Assembly: GCA_008973525.1 (NCBI GenBank)
Contig: WACJ01000040.1
Location: 1,302,001 to 1,366,000, forward strand
Direction: 5' to 3'
Length of the DNA stretch: 64,000 nucleotides
Source: Stenopsyche tienmushanensis
Lineage: Eukaryota; Arthropoda; Insecta; Trichoptera; Stenopsychidae
This document shows, one piece after another, positions 31,440 to 44,439 of the stretch; position 1 is the stretch's first letter; each line of letters opens with the position of its first letter. Made by a program: the position numbers and the translations under genes. The notes under the pieces are model-generated. The model had not been told where the DNA came from. It saw only the letters and a list, made by a program, of their open reading frames with translations, and did not search any database.

Positions 31440-33895
31440 ACTTTTATTTTCAAATGCTCACCATGACTGGCTTTCACCATGATTGTCTCCGAGCACAGTT
31501 TTAGGACACTGAAATATCCCGTTTTCAGGACATGAACCACCCGTGCTAGCAAAAAGGCAAGATTGATTAGGCGCTCCATAGATAACGCTTGCGCATCCAT
31601 AATACTTATCTACTCATCCATCCAATTCATATTACACACATCAATTTCAAATTCAAAACCACAATCACATTTGCATCATTTTAATTGATTGTTTTATTAG
31701 AATTTAAATATTTACGACTAGCATACAAAAAGCACCAATATTTCTTGACTTTAATTAGACTTAAACATATCCGTGCTCCAGCTCGAATCTAAGAATAAAT
31801 TAGTTTTAGAGAAAACAACAGTGAATCAAGATATGGCATATTTAATTATATGGAAAGTGATAGAGAATAAGTGAGAGATTAAGTGAGGAAATAATAATAT
31901 TATATAGAACATCAACATCTGATCATTCCAATTAAGAAAAATACAAATATTTGAATGAGCAAGCTAGAAATCGGATAAAAATTCGGGGAGTCTGCATTAC
32001 CATAAACTAGTTTACTATAAAATGTCGATAGAAATTAATGATATACGTGGAAATACAAAGGTCGACCACACCAACTTCAGCATACAATCATGTTTAGGAA
32101 AGGCTGACCTCTTTAAATTTATCAAAATGTACACATTAGCACAATTTTCCTCAAATATTTATCTAATGGATCGTCGAACTGCTTTTGATCTATCTGTTAT
32201 ACAGGCTTAAGAATTTAATTTAAAGGTCTCAATGAGATGGTTAGATTTTCTTTCAATCTGACTATATCCTTGATAAATATTTGTTCAGCATCCACTTATG
32301 TTTTCACTTATCATTTCTTCATTTGTACCATTCATCTGGAGAGGCGAACCAAATTACATCCCCAATGACCAATCCATTGCAGATGTTTTTCCTCCAGTTT
32401 TTTTTATTGTTTTATCATTTAAGCATTACGTATATCTTCACCCTAGCCCTAGCGAGGAAAAGAGGGACTAGACTCTTTGTATTCCAGGAAGTCCTTTTCA
32501 GTAAAATCAATAAGGTCGTCTCGAGTAGCCGAGGAACTGAAGAAGTCATAGTTCCTCAGCGGATTGTTTGTGACTACACTATGATGATGCAATGCAAAAA
32601 TCTTCTATAGAAGACCGTAGTGAGACTTCCAAGGGGTATATCGTATAAAACCATTGGGAGACACTGGTTCAATTCTTATATTAAATGATGAAGCTTTAAG
32701 ATCGGAATCATATAAGCACAATGCAAGCTTCTGAGCTAAGAGTTTTGTACAGCAGCTAAAACGAGCTCCACCTACGTAAGACTGGTCTAGTAGTTCGATG
32801 TCTGAAAAACGCCCCCATATGCCACGATGGTATTAAGACAATCTGTCCTTATTCGGCACCATTGGTTTTGATTCCCCGGAAATCGACGGCAATGACTCTG
32901 CAAGAAGAGGTGCGCCGCTGCTGCTCCGATGCTGTGCAGAGCCAATATGAAGAGCATGCGATTTAAATATGAAAAGACGTTGACAAAAGCTGGCGATTGT
33001 GAAGAGTGAAGAGCAGGTGGGATGGAAGGAGGATGGCAGAGTCAGGCCAGGAGTACGAAGAGCGAGTCGCTGACTTCGCGGACGTCGGATGTACAGTTAG
33101 CTTACCGGTTTACAGCTTGACCCTGCGTTCAAATTTATTTGAAAGTGTTGTAATCATACGGCAGAATATAATTGTGTACAACACACACACTACACTCCAT
33201 ACTCTTCACTCCAGCCTCCTACCTACGGAAATTGATACATGATCGACGGGTGCACAAAAAACACATGGCAGTCCGCCTCATGCAGCCTGCGCTGCGGCCG
33301 TCCCTCCGAAATCGCATACATTTCCATGCAAATCCGATCCGGATGCATATTTATGGAAATATGTACGATATTTATGCAATTTCATACATTCAATATAACG
33401 ATTATGGTTTAAAACACTACTTATAAACGAAGCATTAAACGGTTTTACATCTAATCACTTTTCATCAATCAGAATAGTGTTATATTGCTTCAAAGTATAC
33501 ACGAAGATATAACTAATAGTCGTTAAGATTCATTCAGAAACTCTTACCTATATAATTTTATGCTAAATAATTGCACATAAAATATCAATTTGATTCTGTA
33601 AACCGTAAATGGCCAAGAAAATCATCAAGTTGTAAATTATTTACAAATGTTCTTTCAAAATAGACCTACGACCACACAATTTAACCTTTTGAGAAGTGAG
33701 CAAATTTAAAATCAACGAAGTCGCTGATGCCATAATCGCTTTACACCGATTACTTTCTGTCAGCTCCCATCAGCGTAAGACAATCTTAAATTCGAGGCAG
33801 AGTCAATTGTAAATAAACACTGTTGATAGCATACAAGACCACGCATACACAACGAATCAATTCATTTGCTCCTGCTTTAGAAGGAAATGAGAATC
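31440..33895. other. Unique 2.4-kb stretch; unrecognised ORF at 32383-32610
   Basis: An ATG at 32383 opens a 75-codon frame (MFFLQFFLLFYHLSITYIFT... then KINKVVSSSRGTEEVIVPQR). It has a hydrophobic N-terminus but no recognised family. A moderately GC-rich patch lies at 32890-33310 without a supported gene. Confidence 0.3.
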
Positions 33896-34155
33896 GGACA
33901 AAGACTCATTCAAAAAGCAGTTTTAAATAAATAAGCACTGTCGATAGCTCACAATATTCTGTCATTTTTATGCGTAAACAAATAACAAATTTGAAATCGA
34001 AATCATGGTTAGTCGATAAATTTGGGTTAACGATCTATACAATCGTGCGATGTATGCGGGGAAGATCTCCGTCTTTGTCTCCTGAACTGCGCTTCATTCT
34101 CTATCTGTCTCTGTCTGTCTCCGAGCTCAATGCACAAGAGTGCTCTTTCGAATAA
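33896..34155 (+). repeat. Unclassified interspersed repeat, copy 1
   Basis: GATAGCTCACAATATTC, TTTGAAATCGAAATC and AAATTTGGGTTAACGATCTA with ACAATCGTGCGATGTA recur in pieces at 49135-49320 (right half) and 53960-54145 (left half), and inversely at 45700-45830. Confidence 0.55.
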
Positions 34156-34450
34156 GTGGAGGGGGGATCCCAGGCCCTGGGATAGTACTCATTTAGGGGT
34201 TAAGAGCGGACTTTATTTGATTGCATTCATGTTTTGATGATAAAGAAGATGAATGAGCTAATTGTCTTCAACGTGTGATTAACACATTACACACGGAATA
34301 TTTTTTATGAATTTCAGCTTAAATGTTATTATGCGATGTTTATTCCCATTAAATAGTTTATGAGGATATACTAAAAGTATACTTCAATTTAACAAATATG
34401 AACTTATAAGATATGTCTGTTATCAATATCATAGTCTAAAATACTTTTAA

Positions 34451-34850
34451 GCATTTTGCGATCCGTAATTATATTACGGAGAAATACAAAAAATCTGAAG
34501 CCCGTATCTATTATATTTCATATCGATATTCCCATTATTAGAGTCGAGGTGTAGTAAATACATCACCGGTAGGGAAAGGTTAATATAACAATTTGAAAAA
34601 CATATATGTACTGTATATATGTATACATAGATTAGACAGTTACTGCCCAAATATTAATAATGTCACTGTTTCCAAGCGTCCAGATTTTGGCGGGAATGTC
34701 TCGATTTAGTAGCCTTCATCGTGTTGGTGTACGATTTCTGTTAGATAATATTTTCAATCCCGAATTTTCGGGACTACGTTTACTAATCCTGGGATTCATG
34801 AGCACCTAAAACTGTCCGGGATCCCGATTTTCAGATCGTATCTCTAAAAT
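34451..34850 (+). mobile_element. hAT-3 fragment (CAGATCGTA-ended subfamily)
   Basis: It contains GAGTCGAGGTGTAGTAAAT, the CATATATGTA block, CGTCCAGATTTTGGCGGG, GGGACTACGTTTACTAATCC and the end TTTTCAGATCGTA, as at 14.5 kb. The octamer TCTAAAAT occurs on both sides (about 34435 and 34851), a possible but weak duplication. Confidence 0.75.
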
Positions 34851-35184
34851 GTAATTGGCGTTCTATTATATCTAATTGTTATTTGCCAATAATATTGATG
34901 ATGATGTGGATTCAAATAATAAGGTAATCTCGATAAGTTTTTAAAAATTAAAGCGCTGTTTATTCGGCATTAAAATGCTTCAGGAAGTTTCAGAAACATG
35001 TAAGTGATCCTGGTCATCTAATCAATTTGCACTCCGGAGTCATCCAGAAGTCACATATGTAAAGAAGTACAAGAACAATAGAAATACCACGACATAGTGA
35101 ATAAATGTATGCTATTAGATCAGCGATTGAAAATCTTTTTCGGATCTTATCCGATACGTATAAAATTAATCGTTGATATAAATA

Positions 35185-35536
35185 CACACAAATCTCTTTT
35201 TGCGCGACTTTTTTTGTGCGATTTCGAAGTTATGCGGTATTTTTAAAGCAATTTTTTCTTTTTTCTAAATTTCCCAAAAATTTATTTCAAAATTTATTTT
35301 TTAACTATTTAAAAAAAAATAAGGCCAAAAAATTACTTCGACTGAATTTTTTTTAAACAGTCGCCATTTCGGTATTTTTTTTTTTTTGAGCGATTTTGAG
35401 TCATCGAAAATCGTAACTGATGTTTCAAAGTTATGCGGTTTTGAAAATCCATGGAACGCATCTTTACATTTTCTATGTAAGTCATAGCTTTTTTGTGCGA
35501 TTTTCCGCATCTACCGCACAAAAAAAGGTTTAAGTG
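35185..35536. mobile_element. Pogo-1 MITE, short form, inverse orientation
   Basis: The left arm has GTGCGATTTCGAAGTTATGC; the right arm has CATCTACCGCACAAAAAAAG then GTTTAAGTG before TA. Internal CAGTCGCCATTT and GAGCGATTTTGAGTCAT match the 40.2-kb and 46.7-kb copies. Confidence 0.75.
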
Positions 35537-35539
35537 TAC

Positions 35540-37685
35540 ATGGTAATATCATCTTTGTTCATGTGATATCAAATTCAAGATTGATTTTCTGATATGAAAA
35601 GCTTTTAGCAACAGTGTTTAGTCTTGGATCGATTCGAATTTACGATCTTTGATATCCAACGCAGATATATTTCAATATCCGAGCTTATAAGTCACGGAAA
35701 TTGATGGTCTTTAGCGTTTTCACAAAATGGTCTTATGCTCAGTTGCAATTAATCATCGGGAGGTTAGACGTCCATTTTAACCGATATGATTGCTTCGATT
35801 TGTTCTGTGCACCTTTCAAACAGAGTTGATGACCTCTGAATTTAAATAATCCATTCGTGGAGAGTTTCGCTGTAACGAATGAAACAAAAAATGTTTAATA
35901 GTTTGTAACGGAACATGACGTCGAGTTTCCTCGACGACCGACGCTGAATAAACATTACGGTTGTTTTAGGTAAGCCGACAATACTTGGCAATTGAGATTT
36001 ACAGAAACATCATCGATAATAGCTTCGACCATTCGTTCCGCATTGTGAAATGATTAACTGAAGATCAAGAAGACGCCAATTAACCCCAGGATGGCGCAAC
36101 CCTCGGTAATCGTTGTTGCAGCACGATGGAACCTTACGCAAGAAAAAATGCATTTTATATTAAATTTAATGTTGTTTTTGCTTCCTCACAATTACATGGT
36201 CTTCAAATTTACACTTTTATGATGATTTCGATCTACCATACAACTTCATTACCGTTAGATCAGGGAATCATAATAATATTTAAAACACATTACATCAGGA
36301 AACCGTTGCAATGGATTTCAAATAAGGTCAACAATGAATCTATCAAAGGCATGGAGACATGGAATCGTTTTACGATTTCGGATTGTATTAATTTCATAAA
36401 TTCGTCCATCAAAGAAATGAGATTATCAATATTGAAAATATGCTGAATAAGTTTATGTCCAGAGCAAATTTAACGTGTGATTGCGTGCAATTTTTATGAA
36501 AATGGCATCTGATATAATCCAAAATTAAAGGGACAATAATACACATAGAAACGATGAAATTGTTCAACATTGTATCCTGAAAAACATAAATGAAGACCCA
36601 GATTTTGAATGAGGTGCTTTAATTATATAAATGTCAAGGATCAAAAATCAAAAACTGAAAACCGGTAAAAACCATTATTTTTATCGAATAGAAAAGTCGT
36701 GAAAAAGTCTTTTTTCAAGACTTGGCCAAAGAATTGGAGCTAAATTTGATAAATAAAGATTCATTCTATCTAACGAAATACGAAATTTAAGAAAGAATTT
36801 AGTTCATTACACAGGGATCTATAAAATCGAGCAACCATAAATTAAGAGAGAACCAAGATTCTTCCAAAGTAATGCATTATATGTGCTTTTGATCATAATT
36901 ATTACAATGAACATATTTTTCTTAGACATGAAATCAACATTTTGTAGTTGTTTTAATGCAGACAATCAACAAAAAAATAACTACGGCAAAAAACATTTCG
37001 CAATATAATTCTTTGAGCAGCCAAGCTTGTCTGCAATTTCGTCTGCAGCTAAGTTTTCGTCCTTAAATTGATACACATTAAAAGGGTCGCTTTTTGTTAT
37101 TGAAGCTAACAAATATTCAAATGAAGCGAAACGTTTCTGCTTTCTGAAAGTGCACATAGAATGCCACAATAGACGATATTTTACCTGAAAAGTACCCCGA
37201 TTCTCGGTATTGGAAAAGAGATTACTTCCTTTTATAAATCATTTGTCTCTTTTTCTTGCAATTTGTGTGCAGGGATATTCAAAATCATTTCGTGATACTG
37301 CGGTACATATTTCATCTAAATTTTGACACATCCATCTGCACCCAATGTTAAGGTAATCATTTTACAATGTATTTAAAGATATTTTAAAATATTCATCGAG
37401 CCATTTTGACTGGTATTTGATTTCTTCCTTCCTTATTATCAGTCTGTGGTCTTTCACCAATGGACGTCATCGATTTTGTTTATTGGTTTGGTGTTGAAAT
37501 ATTTTCAGAATTGGTTCTATTATATCATATGACACGCATTTAATACAATCGGCGATAATCCAATCTAAAAATAAGGTAAACTGTATGTAAAACGAGGATA
37601 CACCATTGTGATTTGATAATTGCAATCAATCACTACAAATATTCTAGGAAATCCACACAATTGATTCTAAATACTTAAAATATGG
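35540..37685. other. Unique AT-rich stretch, no supported gene
   Basis: A 106-codon ATG frame at 36126-36446 is the longest plus-strand repeat-free ORF but shows no motif. A good-looking acceptor (TTTTTCTTGCAATTTGTGTGCAG split by a TG) at about 37250-37273 leads into a frame that closes within 17-30 codons. Confidence 0.3.
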
Positions 37686-37689
37686 TTGT

Positions 37690-37800
37690 GGAACGTTTTG
37701 GGGAACCCTGCTCGACTTTTCAAGCATTTCGTTGCCCTCGCCGCTGCGATTGTCATTCTTTTTCGGTTGCGGAGAGCGCAAAGGGGGGTCATTAGAAGCG
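37690..37800 (-). repeat. Three-copy short repeat with a common reading frame, copy 2
   Basis: On the minus strand: TCTAATGACCCCCCTTTGCG, GCAGCGGCGAGGGCAACGAA and a frame SNDPPLRSPQPKKNDNRSGE. The frame and the RSGEGNE word are shared with 56437-56545. GC-rich against its surroundings. Confidence 0.5.
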
Positions 37801-38074
37801 CTGGGGCGCTCTATATCATTATCATTGATGATAATCCCGGCGCCGATGAACGGCAGATGCAGCCCCTCTCGCATTTGGGAAAGGGCGCGGTTCTCTCTAT
37901 CCTCGACGGCCATTGGTATTTTCAAAGCGATGTTAAAAGGAGGATTCAAAAAAATGTAAATGGAAGACGATTAAAATATTGGATTATCGAGAATATTCTT
38001 TTATTACGCTATTTGATACTGGCGACGATCATGATGCATATAGTCGCTGTTCAAGGCAAATCGTGGACCAAAAG

Positions 38075-38641
38075 TAGAGATTTCGGTAGATATTTGAATT
38101 TAAAAAATTCAAATATTATTTTGAAAATATGCCCGAAATAACATTAAAGCATCGAATGTTTCGCCATTTATTCTGGATCTGATTTTGGAAGCCAGGCAAC
38201 TTGCTGCTGAAAATGCACGCTCAGCCTCCACACTCACGGACTAAAACTAGCAAAATTCCCGATTTCCCAACAAATTATTTATTTCCGTCGCTGCAGATTA
38301 ATACTTATATACTGTAATACTTTGATGTGATTCGTAGTTATATTACGGAAGAATACAAAAATTTTAAATTCCGTATCTATTATATTTCATATCGATATTG
38401 CCATTATTAGAGTCGATGTGTAGTAAATACATCACCGGTAGGGAAAGGTTAATATAACAATTTGAATGACATATATGTCACGTATATATATATACATAGA
38501 TTAGACAATTACTGCCCCTAGGCGTCGCCTAAGGGGTACGATATCTGTTAGATAAAAATTTCAATCTCGAATTTTTCGGGATTAAGTTAACTAATCCCGG
38601 GATTCGTAAGCACCTAAAACAGTCCGGAATTGGATTCCCTA
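38075..38641 (+). mobile_element. hAT-3 copy with perfect target duplication
   Basis: It runs from TAGAGATTTCGG to GGAATTGGATTCCCTA and is flanked by the 8-bp duplication ACCAAAAG at 38067-38074 and 38642-38649. It includes a remnant of the transposase end (GCAACTTGCTGCTGAAAATG, about 38198) joined directly to CACGGACTAAAAC. At 567 bp it is one of the two best-delimited hAT-3 copies. Confidence 0.9.
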
Positions 38642-38649
38642 ACCAAAAG

Positions 38650-39836
38650 TATGCATATTTAGCTTTCATATTTTATAAATAATTAACGTGTCCCCTTTAT
38701 GCCTTTTATAATGCATTTTGACCAGAGGTCCTAGCAATCTTATGGTCAGTCGCTGTTCCAATATATAGCTACATTTATTTTACCAAATTCTTTTACAATA
38801 ACTATTTTTAAGTCACCTATGAGGGAATAATCAAATCACAATCCATTTAATTAATGTGCGTCTATCGCATTTTATTATAGTTTTCCTTCTTTATCATCAA
38901 ATTTAGGATAAATACCGCCAAAAACATCAAAAAGAATCCATCGAGGTAGTCGTACGTAACCAAAAATGTTTTTATAATCCATCATTTATCATTTAATTAT
39001 GGGGATAATCGGTCGTTATATCCGAATGCAAATTCTTTTGATATGAAATATTTTACATAAAAATGGACTTTTTGCAGATTTAATTTTTAAAATACTGAAA
39101 TAAATAAATTTGCTAAGGCCTGCTTCGTTTATGCAGGCTGTGATTTCTTTGTAAAGGGAGAATGCTTTACAAAAACAGCCCCCATTTACCTGCGTGCTTT
39201 ACGGTACAATAATTCATTACCAACAACGTTGCCGAAAGCCCAAAGCGAATATCATTTGCTATTTGCAATTTTACCATTTAAAATTGCAGTTACAATAGCA
39301 CAAAACGAATATCCACGATTTTGAATACTTAAAAGAATGTTTGTAATCGTGGCTAAATCGAATAATTTGACTCGACGCCATCGAACAATTGAGATTTTAT
39401 ATTTATCATATCATGAATAAATTAAGTGATTGATAGATTTAATTTGTAGTTTCATGTAATATTCCATATTTCTGATATCGATAAATAATAATACGATACG
39501 GTCATCAGTTATTGTTAATTTACCTACCATATAAGCATATCAAATATCATTATGTATTGCCATTGTATATTAATTCCGTACGCTTCTTCCATTGCAGGAA
39601 TATTTTTATATTAATTATTTATATGGTAAAATTTGTATCCGATATGAAAACATTTGCCAAAACCCATATCTAATATCTAAACCACATCTAAATCAGGGTT
39701 GACAAATTTTATTTAATTTTCAGTTTTAGTATGATTTACGCATTTATGGCGTCGAATTAGTTCTGTTGCTTTCACTTCAGCTTAATTTGATTAAATTTCT
39801 CTTTTCAACAGTAGCTTTATAAGATTCAAGTAAATA
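38650..39836. other. AT-rich spacer, nothing recognised
   Basis: No repeats or genes were identified. Confidence 0.4.
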
Positions 39837-39838
39837 TA

Positions 39839-41229
39839 CACTCAAACATCATTTTGTGCGATTTCGAAGTTATGCGGTTTTTTAAAAGCAATTTTTTATT
39901 TTTTTTAAATTTCATAAAGAGTTCGTATCGAGATATTTAGGATAAAATAGAAAATAAATCGTCAACATTAATCGAAATTTGGAAAAAAAAATAATTTGGG
40001 ATTGTGTAAATCATATTGCATCTGATATCGCTGAATTATGACCACGCCCTTTATTCTGGTTTAGATTTTTGAAAAAGTCGATTTCGTTTTTATTGCATTT
40101 TTCCAAAATTTCGACTTTTACTAACTATATAAAAAAAAACAGATAAAATAAGGCCAAATAATGACTTGGCTAAATTTTTTTTAAACGATCGCCATTTTTT
40201 TATTTATTTATTTTTGAGTTAGGGACTATAGTGACATCTTAACTCATTATGAATTATATTGTTTGAAAGAAAAAATCTACACAATACAATGATGACATTG
40301 ACACTGGCTATACTATTTTTTTCGAAGAAGAAAGCGATTTTGAGTCATATCGAAAATCACGAAAAAAATTATCATACACCGATGACAGTTTGTAATTAAA
40401 ATATTTCTCTAGTGGATGTCTGGTATTTGAGATGTCAGATATCAAATATCCTTAAACTTTTACCAATGATAGGGCGTGGCAAAGCAGGCGCCTGCCACGG
40501 GCGCAACTGGACTTGGGGCGCAAAACGCTAAATACTGACCCGATTGAGAGTTGCACGCGGTTTTTATTTTACTCAACCATTCTACTTTACATAAACCAAC
40601 ACTGATTGACTCTGTCCGTTTTTATAATACATACTAAGTCGTCTAATCCCTATTTTCTTCGTTATCTTTATGTTTGGTATGGCATCCGATTGCGAGCCGC
40701 TCATTCGTCATATCAGCGATCCGAAAAGTGGACCGATTAAGCATATAAACCTTATAGCCACTTCTTCCTCTTTGTGATATTTTCCATGATCTGTACGATC
40801 ACGGAAGCAACGTAGCGTTTAGATACTTTCTAAACAATAGCCACCATCTATACGTTAGGTCGGGTACTTTTGGGACTATCTTTGTATATTATTTTAAAAC
40901 ATACATTATAATAGTATTTAATATATTGCATTTATATTGTATTAGTAAACTTTAAAAAAATCATTGGAAATCCGGAGGGGAGCGGGGGGCTAGGGGGGGC
41001 GTTAAGTTAGATACTTGCCACGGGCGCTTCATACCCTAGTTACGGCTCTGCCAATGATGCATGATGTCTTTTAAATGTTACCAAAAATGTTATTTTTTAA
41101 TCGATTTTTTTTGGATATATTTTTTATAGCTGTTTTAAAGAAATGCGGTTTTTAAAATCTATGGCACGCATAGCTTTTTTTGTGCGATTTATTTTTGTGC
41201 GATCTACCGCACAAAAAAATATTTAAGTG
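39839..41229. mobile_element. Pogo-1 MITE, long form, split by hAT-2
   Basis: It lies between TA dinucleotides with CACTCAAACATC at the left and GCACAAAAAAATATTTAAGTG at the right (listed as arms, not contiguous). Without the nested hAT-2 it is about 803 bp, almost the same as the 805-bp copy at 46288-47092. A truncated copy follows directly (41232-41360) with the same junction as at 17.6 kb. Confidence 0.88.
40471..41050 (+). mobile_element. hAT-2 copy nested in Pogo-1
   Basis: It is flanked by the perfect 8-bp duplication CCAATGAT at 40463-40470 and 41051-41058. The left end has lost the first bases (starts AGGGCGTGGCAAAGC); the right end TACGGCTCTG is intact. The uninterrupted site is visible in the sister Pogo-1 copies near 17858 and 46533 (TTGCATCATTGGTAAAATTT). 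Confidence 0.95.
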
Positions 41230-41369
41230 TATATGACATTAAAAAAGAGAATTATTTATTTGTTTTCGTGTTTTTTTATTAAACTTTTTTTTATGCTATT
41301 TTGGATATATTTTCATATAGCAGTTTCAAAGTTATGCGGTTTTTAAAATCCATGGAACACAGTTTGCTA

Positions 41370-42090
41370 AGAAAATATCTTTGTTTGGTCAAGTCTGCAA
41401 TATGTTTGATAGTAAATATAATGCTTTTAACAGCAATTTTTTCTCATTTTAATATTATATTATGATATAATATGATGTTCTTATTGACATTTACGATTAT
41501 AACATTTTTTTGAGATCTGTAATACTGATCTATGTTATAGCTACTTATAATGAATATTATATATTATATACCTAATATCGCAATATTTTAAAAGTTGCAA
41601 TACATGATGACATTTATTTAACAATAATTGACGTAAACTATTTGTAGACAAAAAACAGCTTTGTAGATTTTAATTTAATGCCGATATGTATAATTGTTAT
41701 TCATTTCCACAACTTTGAAAGCTTGATACACTACAAATTTCCTTATTTATATTGTAGAAACACTGACTGATACCAAAATTAGCTTTGTATTGTAGAAATG
41801 GGTGCAAAATATTATTGAATCAATCCATATTAAAAAGCAAACAAACAATACATACTTTATTCATATTTCCAGCTACGGTTTACTAACAACTCCTTATAAC
41901 ATTTTTATACTTCAAAAACATGAACCAATCTATCATTGTTCGATACTCTAGTCATTTTTCATGAATAGGCATGAAATTTTATCATTGGGAGCAATGAGAC
42001 ATTAATATCTTCCCGGAAGTCCACTACAAGTATGAGGATAAAATTCATATTATTTATGAAATAAGCATACCAGATAACAGCAAAAACATT
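41370..42090. other. AT-rich spacer, nothing recognised
   Basis: Very AT-rich with no supported feature. Confidence 0.4.
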
Positions 42091-42096
42091 GCAATA

Positions 42097-42356
42097 CAGC
42101 AAACCTACGCTAATCCGACCCCCTTCCCTATAATCCGACATCCCAATACAAGTACATATAATATAAATGTACGATAAAGCTAGATAAAGTGTGATTTTGC
42201 ACCGCCTAATTTGTAATAAATCTTTTTGTAGCTCGATACTTTTTTTTAATTACAAATATGCCTTTCAAGAGGTCGGAGCAGTACTCTATAGTCCGACAAA
42301 TTCGACAATCCGATATTGCCTTGCAAAACGTTTATCGGATTACCGCGGGTCTGCTG
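42097..42356. mobile_element. pogo/Tigger-like MITE (CAGCA type)
   Basis: CAGCAAACCTACGCTAATCC at the left and GGATTACCGCGGGTCTGCTG at the right are inverted repeats flanked by TA (42095-42096, 42357-42358). AATCCGA words repeat inside both arms. No transposase is present. Confidence 0.85.
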
Positions 42357-42359
42357 TAA

Positions 42360-44135
42360 TTCGATCCCAACGAAAGAATGCATCTTGCTGATGAGGTTTG
42401 CTTCGTTATGACATCCAATGGAATTCAACACGAATTAACACGACCATACATTTTTCTGGTAGCCCTAAGGATAAAAAAGGCATAATTGATTAATTTACGG
42501 CTCAATATTAAGTGGTGGTTTTCCTCGTTTGGTGTTACAGAAATTTCGTAATTCGTTCGTCCTTTTCGTAGGCGTACGATGGAATTCTTCTGCTTGCACA
42601 GTGGACACCATTATTCAATGTTATCTGTATTATAAAATGTATACAAACACATCCAGTTTATTTATAGATACTGGCTATATGAACCGTCTCGATATCTTTA
42701 TGTACCACCGATAATATCAGAGAAGTATCCGACCGATCGACGATTTGTGTCGCTGCGAAGACGGGGCTAATCACTGCTCCTCAAATTCAAGCCTTCGTCA
42801 CGAATCGTCGTTTATTGGGAAAAGAAACGATTCTTAAATATCAGAACCTTACTAAAAAAGCGATAAGAAACCTGATCATTTCGCTGAATTTTTAAAATGC
42901 CTGCATTCCGTTTGAAGACACCTTATCGTTCGCAAATTATATTTGCTTCATTTGTCAAGCAATTATTTTAAATTGATCAATATGTTTTTTAGTACTTATT
43001 ATTATTGATGATTCTCAACTTTATACTGGGAAACGATTATATGTATTGCTTTTTTTCGAATTTTGCTTTTTGAATTTGTCAAAATTGAACATATCTGATA
43101 AACCTAGGACATATTCAAGCTTTGGAAATCTTTTCTCAAAGGCATAAATTCAAATTGAAGTGACATACATATGTATTTATAGCCTCAAGAAAAATAGCGA
43201 AATCCGAAGCATTCAGTTGGTATGTAGATAAGGTAATACTTGTTGATGATGAGCTCATTTCAAGATGCGATTCGACTTTACGATTCCCATAAACTTTATC
43301 AGTATGATGCATGTTTACTGATACGAGAAGCAATCTGACCCAACAATGGACAATAATGGTCATACCAACTGAGTTAGTCAAGCTTTTCTCACGGACTAAT
43401 CGATGAGCCAATCAATACCCAGTGTTGTTTCGTCGCTGACAAGAAACCGTATATCCTTGAAGCTGTTGTTTTCTGATAAGGAAAGCAATAACACGTGGCT
43501 TTATGGATCATAATATGATGCTGATGAGGTTGTTGTGTATGTGCGATGGTACATCTGGCTCTTTGTGCTCGTGAATACGATCTGGATGATGTAAGCACAA
43601 GTACCTACTATTTTTCCCAACTGTCGCTCGCAGCTGTCCCCAGAGCATACAGTCAAGAGATAAGTACACTCTTTTACCTACGTCCAAAACCAGTGGCTCT
43701 CAAAAGTTCGCCTTGTTCGTAAAAAATCGATGCTATTGAGAACAACTGCTTACTCGTGATCTGCAAAACATCGCGCTAAAAATTCTGAGAGCGTCCCATC
43801 CTGCGGTTTTGTACTGCATAACCGCAAACATGAAAGAACTGCAGCTAAAAATCTCCAATCTTTATTCCCAAAGGATAAAACGAAATACGAGATTATTTTT
43901 TGGGATATTTTGGAGTTCAAAAATCACACTATCAAATATTCCACATTCAAAATAAAATTAATTTTGTAAACCATTTTTTCCAACATTATAAAATTACAAT
44001 TTTGCAGACAATCCTGGAGTAAAGCTGCAAAAGATTTTCAGCAATTACTGCAGCGGAAATCATGACCTGAGAAAATCTTAGGATTTTTTAAGGGGACTCA
44101 CTTTTTCAAATTACCGAAGGTCTTTCCTATCAATC
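42360..44135. other. Unique spacer, no supported gene
   Basis: About 1.8 kb free of the window's repeat families. Short frames only, the longest 91 codons on the minus strand at 43136-43411, without motifs. Confidence 0.35.
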
Positions 44136-44136
44136 T

Positions 44137-44365
44137 TCTAATATATAAAAATGAATTGGGTTTTGTTCGTTCGAAATGCGCTGCCATACCGTTCTTCGGA
44201 TTGCAATAAAACTTCGTCCACTTATTGCTAAGGATTCCGCGAGTAACATACGCATAGTCTAATATATAAAAATCAATGTTTGTTTGTTCGTATTTAATGC
44301 GCTGTCATACCGTTCTTCAAATTGCAATAAAACTTTGCCAACTTATTGTTTGCATTTTCTCAAAG
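44137..44365 (+). repeat. Hel-1 5' head, two tandem units
   Basis: Two units start TCTAATATATAAAAATGAAT (44137) and TCTAATATATAAAAATCAAT (44258). Each continues with TTTGTTCGT, GCGCTG..CATACCGTTCTTC and AAT(T/G)GCAATAAAACTT. The unit length is 121 bp and the joint is CATACGCATAG/TCTAATA. The rest of Hel-1 is absent. Confidence 0.7.
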
Positions 44366-44439
44366 AATATAAGTACAATACAGGGCTTCCAACCGATTTT
44401 TTATTTTGGTTTCGATTTCGTTCCGGTTCGTACCCTTGC

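Noticed and set aside
34435..34858. TCTAAAAT repeats as a target duplication of the 34.5-kb hAT-3
   Set aside because: The bases next to them do not form hAT-3 inverted termini, so the match may be chance in AT-rich DNA.
37250..37330. Exon following a strong acceptor-like site
   Set aside because: All frames after the site close within about 30 codons and no donor or domain supports an exon.
37644..38141. Overlapping ORFs of 101 and 151 codons on opposite strands
   Set aside because: Part is the three-copy repeat and the plus frame runs into the hAT-3 boundary; neither shows a domain.
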